Shown here in pieces: positions 17,037 through 25,412 of a stretch of 64,000 bases of DNA. The first letter of the stretch is position 1. Each line of letters opens with the position of its first letter. The notes under the pieces were generated by a model. That model was given only the letters and a program-made list of their open reading frames with translations. It did not search any database and was not told the DNA's origin. This stretch comes from Candidatus Puniceispirillum sp. (lineage in GTDB: Bacteria > Pseudomonadota > Alphaproteobacteria > Puniceispirillales > Puniceispirillaceae): the NCBI GenBank assembly GCA_028383305.1, contig JAOEVD010000009.1, positions 1 to 64,000 of the forward strand. The letters run 5' to 3'. The position numbers and the translations under genes were made by a program.

Positions 17037-17741
17037 TTAAACCCCAAGATAGCGTTCGGTCAATCCTTTGGTCGCAAGCAATGTTTTGGAATCACCGTTC
17101 CAAACAACCCGCCCCTTATCCAGAATATAATGATGATCGGCCAGTCTGGCTATGGCTTTGACATTCTTGTCGATGATCAGGATTGATTGGCCCTCGGCCT
17201 TTAACGTGGCAAGACAATCCCAAATCTGCGTTCGGATGATGGGAGCCAGCCCTTCGGTGGCTTCATCGAGGATCAGTAATTTTGGGTTAGTCATCAAAGC
17301 GCGGCCAATGGCTAGCATTTGCTGTTCGCCACCAGAAAGATGATTGCCTGCATGATCACGGCGTTCGGCAAGCCGCGGGAATAAATCAAGAACCCGCTCA
17401 TAATGCCAGTGCGAGCCGCCACCATCACGCGGTGGCCGGTAAAATGTTTTCAAATTTTCGGTGACATCGAGATTGGAAAAAATCTGCCGTCCTTCGGGAA
17501 CAAGCCCGAGTCCCAAACGGGCAATCTGAAATGGCAATTGGTCTGGCTGGTCATTACCAAATCGTGAAATCCGACCCGCGGTCAGGGGTAATTGCCCCAT
17601 GATTGTGCGGATGGTTGTGGTTTTGCCCATGCCATTTCGTCCCATTAGCGAGACAACACGGCCTGCCGGAACCGACAGTGAGACGCCGAATAATACCTGT
17701 CCTGCGCCATAGCCTGATTCAATATCATGAAGATGCAGCAT
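17037..17741 (-). CDS. livF: ABC transporter ATP-binding protein, LivF type
   Basis: One of two ATPases powering a branched-chain amino-acid-type (HAAT) importer on the cytoplasmic face of the membrane. The 234-residue protein has the Walker A GRNGMGKTTTI, LivF-specific GLVPEGRQIFSNLDVTENL, signature LSGGEQQMLAIGRAL and Walker B LLILDEATEGLAP. The usual His of the switch loop is replaced: the segment reads IDKNVKAIARLAD where Liv proteins often have VEQN, a variation also common in the family. It follows livG with a three-base gap. Confidence 0.92.
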   Translation of the reverse strand: MLHLHDIESGYGAGQVLFGVSLSVPAGRVVSLMGRNGMGKTTTIRTIMGQLPLTAGRISRFGNDQPDQLPFQIARLGLGLVPEGRQIFSNLDVTENLKTFYRPPRDGGGSHWHYERVLDLFPRLAERRDHAGNHLSGGEQQMLAIGRALMTNPKLLILDEATEGLAPIIRTQIWDCLATLKAEGQSILIIDKNVKAIARLADHHYILDKGRVVWNGDSKTLLATKGLTERYLGV

Positions 17742-17744
17742 CGA

Positions 17745-18497
17745 TTAATCCTCATCTCCAAGATAGGCGGATTTCACCGCTTGATTTTGGCTGATTTCGG
17801 CAATGGTTCCAGCCGCAATGACGCTGCCTTCAACCAATACGGTTAACCGGTCTGCAAGACGAAAAACCGCATCCATATCATGTTCGATCAGCAAGATAGC
17901 GACCGTACCGCGAAGCGCTTCGATAATTTCGGTCATGCGCTGGCCTTCATCCGGGCCGGCCCCGGCCATGGGTTCATCAAGCAGCAACAGGCTTGGCGAT
18001 GCGGCAAGCGCAAGCGCCAGTTCCAGCATGCGCCGGTCGCCATGCGCCAAATCACCAACCGGCAGATGCGCACGATTCAATAGCCCAACCCGATCAAGAA
18101 TGGCACTAGCCCCCTTGATGAGATTTGAATCGGAAAAGGCAGGCCGCAAAAACCGAAAGCTTTGTCCACGCCGTGCCGCTTCGGCAATCATGCCATTTTC
18201 CAGAACGGTAAAATCCATCAACACATTGCTGATCTGGAACGACCGGCCAATGCCAGCGCGAACCCGTTCCGGCACTGATAGGCCGGTTAGATCTCGACCA
18301 TTTAAAAATACCTGACCCGAGTCGGGTTTTAACGCGCCGTAAATTTGCTGGATCAAAGTCGTTTTTCCAGCGCCATTCGGCCCAATCAGCGCATGAATTT
18401 CACCCGGCATCACGGTCAATGAAAGATTGCTGGTTGCGGTTAAGGCACCAAAGGATTTGTTCAGGCCGCGAAGCTCTAAAACCTGATCTGGCATCAT
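17745..18497 (-). CDS. livG: ABC transporter ATP-binding protein, LivG type
   Basis: The second ATPase of the importer. In 250 residues it shows Walker A GPNGAGKTTLIQQI, RAGIGRSFQISNVLMDFTVLEN (LivG type), the signature-equivalent AHGDRRMLELALAL, Walker B LLLLDEPMAGAGPDEG and the switch LLIEHDMDAVF. The signature serine is lost (AHGDRRM), as is frequent in LivG. The start overlaps the end of livM by four bases, so translation is probably coupled. Confidence 0.92.
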   Translation of the reverse strand: MMPDQVLELRGLNKSFGALTATSNLSLTVMPGEIHALIGPNGAGKTTLIQQIYGALKPDSGQVFLNGRDLTGLSVPERVRAGIGRSFQISNVLMDFTVLENGMIAEAARRGQSFRFLRPAFSDSNLIKGASAILDRVGLLNRAHLPVGDLAHGDRRMLELALALAASPSLLLLDEPMAGAGPDEGQRMTEIIEALRGTVAILLIEHDMDAVFRLADRLTVLVEGSVIAAGTIAEISQNQAVKSAYLGDED

Positions 18498-19516
18498 TTC
18501 ACCGCCATTTTACGCTTGCCGATACGGGCAAACCCAGCCTTGTCCAAAAGACCAATCAGGCCGCCACGTCCAAACAACACCACCATGATTAAAAGCGGGC
18601 CAAACAGGATCATCCAATTTTCCGCATAGGCTGGGGCTACCGCGCCAAGCGCCAGCGGTAAAAACTCTTCAAGAAGCAGAAAAACAATGGCACCAAGAAG
18701 CGGGCCTGCCAAAGTGCCAAGCCCACCAAGAATGATGATAATCATTATTTCGCCCGATCGTGTCCAATGCATGATGTCGGGTGACACATATTCCTGCCAA
18801 CTGGCAAATAGCGTTCCCGCCAGCCCGCAAATCACCGCCGAAATAACATAGCTGGTGATTTTGAAATGAAGCGGCACAAGCCCCATCGCCTCGACCCGTG
18901 ATTCATTGCTTTTGATGGCGCGTAAGGTGACGCCAAAACGCGATCGAACAATAAACATCAGACCAAGCGCAACAAGCGCCAAGGCAACCCAGATCAGAAA
19001 ATACAGACGTAACGGTTCATAAAGATCGATCACCAAAAAATCGGCACGGTCGATGCTCATCCCGTCATCACCGCCAAATTGTTCAAGCGACACAAATAGG
19101 AAAAACAGCATCTGGGCAAAGGCAAGGGTGATCATGATGAAATAAATGCCGGTTGTGCGAAGCGCAAGATAGCCGATCACCAGCCCAAGCGCGCCGCAAA
19201 CACCAATGCTGAGAAACATATGAAACAAGCCATTTGTCATGCCAAAAAACTGGCTTATGCCAACACAATAGGCGCCAATGCCGATAAAGGCTGCATGGCC
19301 AAAAGACACCATGCCGCCATAGCCAAGAACAAGATTAAGCCCCATTGCCGCCATGCCAAGAAGCATGATCCGCATCGCCACATCATTCCAGAATGGCAAA
19401 TCGGCGAAATGCGTGAAAATTGGAAAAAGGGCAAATCCGGCAATCAGCATCCAAAGCAACGCATTGTCACGAATGCCGGCACGAACCAAATTGGCAAAAT
19501 GAAATAACCCTGTCAT
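18494..19516 (-). CDS. livM: ABC transporter permease, LivM type
   Basis: Inner-membrane permease subunit of the HAAT importer. The 340 residues contain about eight to ten hydrophobic segments, and the family loop GLNLVLGYGGMVSFGHAAFIGIGAY lies near residues 58-82, with TGIYFIMITLAFAQMLF and the cytoplasmic ATPase-coupling region VRSRFGVTLRAIKSNESRVEAMG further on. It sits between livH (four-base gap) and livG (overlap) in a single operon. Confidence 0.92.
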   Translation of the reverse strand: MTGLFHFANLVRAGIRDNALLWMLIAGFALFPIFTHFADLPFWNDVAMRIMLLGMAAMGLNLVLGYGGMVSFGHAAFIGIGAYCVGISQFFGMTNGLFHMFLSIGVCGALGLVIGYLALRTTGIYFIMITLAFAQMLFFLFVSLEQFGGDDGMSIDRADFLVIDLYEPLRLYFLIWVALALVALGLMFIVRSRFGVTLRAIKSNESRVEAMGLVPLHFKITSYVISAVICGLAGTLFASWQEYVSPDIMHWTRSGEIMIIIILGGLGTLAGPLLGAIVFLLLEEFLPLALGAVAPAYAENWMILFGPLLIMVVLFGRGGLIGLLDKAGFARIGKRKMAVK

Positions 19517-19520
19517 GCGA

Positions 19521-20441
19521 TTATCCTTTTGCCGGAAACAGGCCGGTTGGCCGGAAAATCAGCACCACCGCCATCAAGATATAGACAAGCATTGAGGCCA
19601 ACGCAGGCCCCGCGCCATCGGCCGTTGCCTGTTCGAAAAACAGCCGCAAAATCGACGGCAGAAAAACCCGCCCAAGCGTATCGACAAGCCCAACGATGAT
19701 CGCGGCGATAAAGGCGCCACGAACCGACCCGATACCGCCAATGATAATCACCACCAAAGACAATATCAGCAAAGGTTCGCCCATGCCCGGTTGAACCGAG
19801 GTTAGTGGCCCAAGCATCATGCCAGCAATACCGGCAAGACACGCCCCTGTTGCAAAAATCAGCCGGAATAAAATCTTGATATTGATGCCAAGTGCGGCGG
19901 TCATTTCAGGATTGTTGGCACCAGCACGAACCATTGCGCCAATGCGCGTTTTGGAAACGAATAGATGGATCGCCAAAGCGCATATAAGGCCAACGGCAAT
20001 CACCCCAAGCCGGTAGGCAGGATAAGGCGTATCTGGCAGAATCTCGACAAAGCCTGATAATGCTGGCGGCAAGTCGGAATAAAGCGCGGCTGGTCCAAAA
20101 CCAACGCGAATGGCTTCATTGAAAAACAGAATAAGGCCAAAGGTTGCCAATACCTGTTCCATATGGTCGCGTCGGTAAAGATGGCGAATGATCAGCAGTT
20201 CAAGAAGATAGCCGCTGGCAAATGTGATTGGAATTGCCAGCCCAAGCCCGATGAAGAAATTGCCGGTGGCTTGGGTGATCGCTGCTGCCGCATATGCACC
20301 GATCATCACCTGCGCGCCATGCGCCAAAAATACGAAATCCATAATTCCCAGAATGAGGGTCAAACCGGCAGCAACCAGAAATAAGGTTACACCGGCTTGT
20401 AGGCCGTTGAAAATCTGCTCAAGAATAAGGGTCAGTGTCAT
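19521..20441 (-). CDS. livH: ABC transporter permease, LivH type
   Basis: Second inner-membrane permease of the importer, 306 residues. Markers are LEQIFNGLQAGVTLFLVAAGLTLI at the N-terminus, GIMDFVFLAHGAQVMIGAY, and the coupling segment SKTRIGAMVRAGANNPEMTAALGIN around residues 165-190. It is followed directly by livM and preceded, after 91 bases, by the binding-protein gene. Confidence 0.92.
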   Translation of the reverse strand: MTLTLILEQIFNGLQAGVTLFLVAAGLTLILGIMDFVFLAHGAQVMIGAYAAAAITQATGNFFIGLGLAIPITFASGYLLELLIIRHLYRRDHMEQVLATFGLILFFNEAIRVGFGPAALYSDLPPALSGFVEILPDTPYPAYRLGVIAVGLICALAIHLFVSKTRIGAMVRAGANNPEMTAALGINIKILFRLIFATGACLAGIAGMMLGPLTSVQPGMGEPLLILSLVVIIIGGIGSVRGAFIAAIIVGLVDTLGRVFLPSILRLFFEQATADGAGPALASMLVYILMAVVLIFRPTGLFPAKG

Positions 20442-20532
20442 AGGCTATAACCAGTCACGCCAGCTGCTTCGTTGTGCAGGCAGTATTTTGGCAGCCAGCA
20501 ACATAAACGGGCGCTGGCTGGTTTTTTAGGAT

Positions 20533-21687
20533 TTAGAATTTACAATTTACCGCATATGAGTCGGCGTGATTGTTAAAGACAGTGCCAATTACCTTGGTTG
20601 TGACAACACCGTCAGCATCCTTCACTGTTTCACGCAGATAGATATTCTGGATCGGAAAATGATTTGTGTTCATTTTGAGATTGCCGCGGGTGGTTGGGAT
20701 ATCTCCACTCGCCAGTGCAGCCCGCATTTTAGCGGTGTCCTTGCTACCAGATTTTGTAATTGCATAATCGATCGCCAAGATCGTGTCATATGCCTGTGCC
20801 GCATAAAAAGACGGATAGCCGCCGAACTGAGCTTTGTAATCGGCTACAAATTTCTTGTTGATTGGATTATCAAGATCGGGTGACCAAGTTTGTGTGCCAA
20901 GGATGCCAAGAGCCGAATCTTTCAGCGCTGGCAATGATACGCCGTCAACACTAAAGACGGTATATAACTTGCTCACCTGATCCATACCGGCTTGTTTCCA
21001 TTGTTTAACAAAATTGATGCCCATACCGCCTGGCTGGAAAATCATAGTTGTCTCGGGCTTGGCGGCGCGCAATGCCGACAGCTCAGCTTGGAAATCAGAC
21101 TGTCCCAGCTTGGTGTAAACTTCGCCAACAACATTACCTTTATAGTAGCGTTTTACCCCGGCTAGCATATCTTTTCCCGCTTGATAGTTTGGCGCCATCA
21201 GATAAACAGATTTGATACCGGCATCCTGCATATGTTTGCCCATGGCCTCTGGCGTTTGGTCATTCTGCCATGACATGGAAAAGAAATTCTCATGGCATTG
21301 ATCACCAGCAATCGGTGACGGACCCGCATTCGAGCTAATCAGTAGGTTGCCTGCACGGGTTACGGGCTTATGAATTGCCATCAGCAGGTTAGACCAGATA
21401 ACGCCGGCGACAATATCCACCCGATCGCTTTTCAGCAAACGGTTAGCAAGCTGTTTGGCGATATCGGGTTTGCGTTGATCATCGGCATAGATGATTTCGG
21501 CATCCATACCGCCAAGCTTGCCGCCCTTGTGCTGCATGGCCAGGTTGACTGCATTCTGCATCTGCTTGCCAATAATGCCAGCACCGCCAGACAATGTGGT
21601 CATGTAGCCAATTTTCACGGTATCTGCGATTGCAGGCATTGCTGTCAATGCCGCCGTTACAGCACAAATTGTAACAAGTTTTCTCAT
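20533..21687 (-). CDS. Periplasmic substrate-binding protein of the Liv-type importer
   Basis: Periplasmic Leu/Ile/Val-binding-protein family member that delivers substrate to the downstream permease. The 384-residue precursor starts MRKLVTICAVTAALTAMPAIA, a clear Sec signal peptide cut before DTVKIGYM. It has the type I binding fold features VKIGYMTTLSGGAG, DDQRKPDIAKQLANRLL and VDIVAGVIWSN. ATG at 21687 follows GGGAGATGATA. In this subfamily, ligands range from amino acids to aromatic or aliphatic acids and amides. The operon also encodes an alpha/beta hydrolase upstream and a thiolase downstream, which points to an organic acid or ester rather than an amino acid; that is inference. Confidence 0.88.
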   Translation of the reverse strand: MRKLVTICAVTAALTAMPAIADTVKIGYMTTLSGGAGIIGKQMQNAVNLAMQHKGGKLGGMDAEIIYADDQRKPDIAKQLANRLLKSDRVDIVAGVIWSNLLMAIHKPVTRAGNLLISSNAGPSPIAGDQCHENFFSMSWQNDQTPEAMGKHMQDAGIKSVYLMAPNYQAGKDMLAGVKRYYKGNVVGEVYTKLGQSDFQAELSALRAAKPETTMIFQPGGMGINFVKQWKQAGMDQVSKLYTVFSVDGVSLPALKDSALGILGTQTWSPDLDNPINKKFVADYKAQFGGYPSFYAAQAYDTILAIDYAITKSGSKDTAKMRAALASGDIPTTRGNLKMNTNHFPIQNIYLRETVKDADGVVTTKVIGTVFNNHADSYAVNCKF

Positions 21688-21794
21688 TATCATCTCCCTC
21701 AATATATTAACTGGCCAAAAATGATCCGGCTTATGTCTGACTTTCTTAAAAACTCAACCAATGTTTCAGCATCATTACGATACCAGTATCGACT

Positions 21795-21834
21795 TGCTGC
21801 CTCATCATTACCAATGCTGCCTCATCATTACCAA
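21795..21834. repeat. 20-bp perfect tandem duplication
   Basis: Two identical adjacent 20-base copies (starting TGCTGCCTCATC) lie at 21795-21814 and 21815-21834, in the 234-base spacer between the hydrolase and binding-protein genes. They look like a recent local duplication; no function is evident. The rest of that spacer shows nothing I can name. Confidence 0.9.
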
Positions 21835-21921
21835 TTCCACGTTGGGACGCAATGAGCATTCTGGCTTTTGCATAACTAATTTAGTACAGATAATTGCTTT
21901 CGCGTGATGATTTTACTTGTC

Positions 21922-22773
21922 TCAGGTGATCGTAGCAATTTCATCAAGAACCGGCATTAAATAGGTTTTAAACAAAGCCGGATTTTCGCTCATTGGAAAA
22001 TGGCCCATACCGTCCATAATAGTTGTTTTTGCACCTTTTACTCGCTGAGCCGTTGCTAAAGTGTGCTCCGGCGTGCATGAACAATCATATTCACCCGACA
22101 TCAGATAAATTGGACAGGCAGCGGTATCAATTTGAGGGGAGCGGTCATCAAAATCACCGTCCAGCCAATAGAAATGCAAATCGCCTTTGAAAATGCCCGG
22201 CCCACCTTGCATGTAATGCCACAAGGTTTCCCAGCGATATTCATCAGGGCTGGTTGGTGCCACCTGCGATGACACAAAGGCAGCCTGCACATCACCGCCA
22301 TGAACGTCCGGCCGGTAAAGCCAATCAAGATTGTAATATGGTTCTAACTTGTCGGCGCCTTCAAGCGCGATCATCGCCCGAAAATAGGCCGGATTTTCGA
22401 GGGCGAGATGGCAAACAATCCGGCCACCCATTGAGCAGCCCATTACAACTGGTGACTTAAGCTCCAGTGCTGAACAAACTGCGTTGATTATTGCTTTGTA
22501 GCCGTGAACAGTCAGTTTGTAATCTTCGTTGCGAAAGTCTTTTGGTGGATTTGATTTGCCATGCCACGGAAGGTCAAATGCCATCACCCGAAATCGGCTG
22601 GTGATATCCGCATCAGCCAGAATATGCCGGAATTGGCGCGCATCTGATCCAGCGGTATGAAGACATAAAAGTGGGATTCCTCGTCCTGCTTCTTCCATAT
22701 AAATCCGGTAGGATTTGCCGCCGACTTCCAGCATGAAATACCGACCTATCATAGGTTCAAATTCAACAGCCAT
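21922..22773 (-). CDS. Alpha/beta-fold hydrolase
   Basis: A 283-residue cytoplasmic hydrolase. The oxyanion strand LLCLHTAGSDARQFRHIL is near residue 40, followed by FDLPWHGKS, the nucleophile elbow GCSMGGRI (Ser about 110), an acid in the MSGEYDCSCTPE strand and the catalytic His in MDGMGHFPMSE. Such enzymes hydrolyse esters, lactones or C-C bonds. It is likely cotranscribed with the ABC importer downstream and overlaps the preceding small gene by 11 bases. ATG at 22773 is chosen for its AGGGAGACGAAA site. The substrate probably matches what the importer brings in, but cannot be named. Confidence 0.85.
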   Translation of the reverse strand: MAVEFEPMIGRYFMLEVGGKSYRIYMEEAGRGIPLLCLHTAGSDARQFRHILADADITSRFRVMAFDLPWHGKSNPPKDFRNEDYKLTVHGYKAIINAVCSALELKSPVVMGCSMGGRIVCHLALENPAYFRAMIALEGADKLEPYYNLDWLYRPDVHGGDVQAAFVSSQVAPTSPDEYRWETLWHYMQGGPGIFKGDLHFYWLDGDFDDRSPQIDTAACPIYLMSGEYDCSCTPEHTLATAQRVKGAKTTIMDGMGHFPMSENPALFKTYLMPVLDEIATIT

Positions 22774-23140
22774 TTTCGTCTCCCTTGCCATCGCGCAGCT
22801 TGGCAATAATATCTTTAAAATATTGCAAATTCTGCATTAGCGGCAGTAACTCCCCGTCAATTCTGGCGATCTGTTTTGGCAGCATCGCAAAAATATCGTG
22901 ATAGTCACGTGGGGGCGACAGTTGCCAATGTTTGTCCCAGCTATCTTTACTGGCTCGAATGGAAAAACTACCTGTGTCGGTTGGCAAATGGCGCTGGCGG
23001 ACATCGGTGATTTTGCCAGCCGAGATGGTGATTAGATAGTCATCATCACCAATGCCAAAAACAAAGGTCAGATTGACCCAACGCCCACGATGCTGCAATG
23101 CCTGATCAGCATTAACCCGTCTTTGTATCTCTTCGATCAT
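22763..23140 (-). CDS. Small conserved-looking hypothetical protein, first gene of the importer operon
   Basis: A 125-residue protein with no signal peptide. It starts at ATG after an AAGGGGG site and overlaps the hydrolase start. The stretch WVNLTFVFGIGDDDYLITISAGKITDV followed by SFSIRASKDSWDKHW resembles the strand pattern of SCP2-like lipid-binding folds, but this is a weak impression. Its overlap with the hydrolase and head position indicate a real gene working with the transport/hydrolysis operon. Confidence 0.7.
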   Translation of the reverse strand: MIEEIQRRVNADQALQHRGRWVNLTFVFGIGDDDYLITISAGKITDVRQRHLPTDTGSFSIRASKDSWDKHWQLSPPRDYHDIFAMLPKQIARIDGELLPLMQNLQYFKDIIAKLRDGKGDENGC

Positions 23141-23183
23141 TTACGCCCCCTTTTCCTTATTTGGCCAAAACTTGCTATTCGGC

Positions 23184-24386
23184 TTAGTTAGCAAAGACCC
23201 GGGTTATCAACATCCACATGCCAATTGCGCCAATCAGGCAAGATGACGGAATGGCAATCAATCGTCGATACCAGAGCGCATTGCCGGCCACCACGCCAAA
23301 CAGTAAAAAGGCGGGAACAAGAACGGCAAGCTGGCCAAGTTCAACCCCGATATTAAAACTGATCAGGCTGACCATGAATTGACCATCGGCAAGGCCAATA
23401 TCGCCAAGAACGTTGGCAAAACCAAGACCGTGAAGAAGGCCAAACGCGAAAATCACCAAAAGCCGGCCAGCATGAAGCCGTTCGCTCCGCAGATTTTCAA
23501 AAGCCACATAAATGATCGAGGCGGCAATTAGCGGTTCGACAAGATTCGGTGAAACAACAATATGGCCGGTGCTGGCAAGCATGAGGGTTGTTGTATGTGC
23601 CAACGTGAATAACGTCACTTGACCCAGAAGAGGGCGCCATCTTGCTGCATAGAAAAATAGCCCCAATACAAACAGAATATGATCAAGACCCTTTGGCACA
23701 ATATGAACAAACCCAATTTTGGCATAATCCAGCATGGTCATTAAAACCGGCTGGACGGTGACGCCTTGTCTTTTGATTGGAGCGCTGATCACACCCGGCT
23801 CAAGATAGGCGGTGTAGAGATTTTCCAATTTTTCGGTTTGGCTTTGTTGGCGAATGACCAATGGCCCAAGTTTGGCATTCCAGCCAAAGCGAACGTTGGC
23901 ATCACTTGGCTCAAGCGGTGCGGAAATCTGTATTTTGCTGCTTCGCGGCAAAGTAACCGCAGGATTATCTTCAACCTCGATCGCATCAAGCTGGAAAGAT
24001 AGCGGCCGGTTATCGGCAAGGCCGTCCAGGGCTTTTTCAAAATCGGGCCATTGATCGGTGAATTTTTGCGCCAGTTGATCGGCGGTAAGGGCGCGAAGCG
24101 CGTCATAATCTTTGCCTTGCGGCGCGTCATCGGTATCGCGTACGAGGCTGGCATCTAGACCGGCAAGAAATAATTCGGCATTCAGGTCAATCGTGATGGA
24201 AAGCCGGCCTAGCAAAGCCTGGTCATCTGTCGATGGCGGCGCGCTGGTCATTGACAGATCAGCAACGGCAGGCCGGATTTCATGGGCAATCGCCGACATG
24301 GAAATCGCCGACATGGTCAAGGGGCTAATCACAAACAAGCAAACCGCAAGAACCAACCGGTATGTTAGGGCTTTACAATTTTTCAT
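23184..24386 (-). CDS. HupE/UreJ-family membrane protein
   Basis: A membrane protein with a long periplasmic N-terminal region. A signal peptide is followed by AHEIRPAVADL (start of the mature part), then a soluble domain to about residue 220 and a C-terminal bundle of about six to seven membrane segments beginning GFVHIVPKGLDHILFVLGLFF. That HxxxGxDH motif and the later HTTTLMLA and FGLLHGLGFANVLG histidines are the marks of HupE/UreJ proteins, some of which import nickel. ATG at 24386 gives a compact signal peptide; ATG at 24413 is an alternative. It is divergent from a DUF4198 gene, a pairing that supports a metal role, but no hydrogenase or urease is near. Confidence 0.8.
   Translation of the reverse strand: MKNCKALTYRLVLAVCLFVISPLTMSAISMSAIAHEIRPAVADLSMTSAPPSTDDQALLGRLSITIDLNAELFLAGLDASLVRDTDDAPQGKDYDALRALTADQLAQKFTDQWPDFEKALDGLADNRPLSFQLDAIEVEDNPAVTLPRSSKIQISAPLEPSDANVRFGWNAKLGPLVIRQQSQTEKLENLYTAYLEPGVISAPIKRQGVTVQPVLMTMLDYAKIGFVHIVPKGLDHILFVLGLFFYAARWRPLLGQVTLFTLAHTTTLMLASTGHIVVSPNLVEPLIAASIIYVAFENLRSERLHAGRLLVIFAFGLLHGLGFANVLGDIGLADGQFMVSLISFNIGVELGQLAVLVPAFLLFGVVAGNALWYRRLIAIPSSCLIGAIGMWMLITRVFAN
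24287..24316. repeat. 15-bp in-frame tandem duplication in the HupE signal peptide
   Basis: Copies at 24287-24301 and 24302-24316 differ at one base. In protein they give MSAIS then MSAIA at the end of the signal peptide, lengthening it by five residues without breaking the frame. Confidence 0.85.
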
Positions 24387-24448
24387 CAATGGTCTGAAGT
24401 CTTTATGGAACATAGCTTGCTTAACTTTACGGTGTTTTTGAGGGTGTG

Positions 24449-25366
24449 ATGATTTTATATGCTGCTGGGGCGGTCTTGATTGCGGCGGTGAAACGGGTCG
24501 TCAGAATAATCGGGTATCTACCAAAAGGGGCGGCGGCGGTTTTTTGGGTCGTTTTTATCCTACCTTTGCCATCACAGGCGCATGAATTTTGGATTGAACC
24601 ATCTTCATTTCAGCCCGACCCAGGCCAAAGCTTAACCGCAGATCTTTTAATTGGCACTGATTTTTTAGGCGCATCGGCAATTTATGTTCCCGATCAAATT
24701 GAAACATTCGCCTTGCTGGGAACTGAGCCAAAATCGCAATCTGAACGATATGAAATTACTGGCCGCTATGGTGATCGTCCGGCGGGAAAAATGGCTTCCG
24801 GTTCGCCCGGGCTTCGTATCATTGTTCATCAGACCGCCCCCATTCGCCTGACCTATAGTGATGCCAAAAAATTTGATGAATTTGCGCGCGAAAAAGGTTT
24901 TGATGATGCGCTTAACCAGCATCAAGGTCGTGGCTTACCACTTGATAAAATTACTGAACGCTATCAGCGCTATGCCAAAAGCCTAATTGCTGTTGGCGGG
25001 CCTGAAAAAATGGGTACTGGACAGGATCGGCATCTCGGTTTGGCAATCGAGCTTGTTGCCGAGGCCAACCCCTATCAATGGCCGCCGCTTCAATCCATGC
25101 CGGTGCGCGTCTATGCTGATGGAGCGCCGCTTGCCAATGCGCAAATCACTGTTTTTACACGGCATAATCCGCGCCATGTGGAAAAGGCAAAATACCAAAC
25201 CGACAATGACGGACGAAGTAACTTTCTACTATTGGCTGGACGGGACTATCTTGTCGATAGTGTGATTTTGCGGCCAATGGATGGGGCGATTGAATCGGGT
25301 GATGTCATGTGGGAATCGATTTGGGCATCATTGACCTTTCAGGTGCCAGCAAATCCGAAAATGTGA
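24449..25366 (+). CDS. DUF4198 periplasmic protein
   Basis: A 305-residue exported protein. A hydrophobic N-terminal segment (about residues 28-46) ends before HEFWIEPSSFQ, the usual start of mature DUF4198 proteins. Conserved-looking parts are ADLLIGTDFLG, LGLAIELVAEANPY and the terminal immunoglobulin-like MPVRVYADGAPLANAQITVF with TDNDGRSNF. DUF4198 proteins are often encoded with nickel or cobalt transport genes and are thought to be periplasmic metal or cofactor handlers. It is divergent from the HupE/UreJ gene. GTG at 24446 is an alternative start one codon earlier. Confidence 0.78.
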   Translation: MILYAAGAVLIAAVKRVVRIIGYLPKGAAAVFWVVFILPLPSQAHEFWIEPSSFQPDPGQSLTADLLIGTDFLGASAIYVPDQIETFALLGTEPKSQSERYEITGRYGDRPAGKMASGSPGLRIIVHQTAPIRLTYSDAKKFDEFAREKGFDDALNQHQGRGLPLDKITERYQRYAKSLIAVGGPEKMGTGQDRHLGLAIELVAEANPYQWPPLQSMPVRVYADGAPLANAQITVFTRHNPRHVEKAKYQTDNDGRSNFLLLAGRDYLVDSVILRPMDGAIESGDVMWESIWASLTFQVPANPKM

Positions 25367-25412
25367 CTAAACCCGAAAATGCGCATAAACCAATAAAAGT
25401 GAGACAGAATCC

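Noticed and set aside
21795-21834. Repeat considered as a CRISPR-like element
   Set aside because: Two direct copies without spacers and no cas genes; it is a simple tandem duplication.
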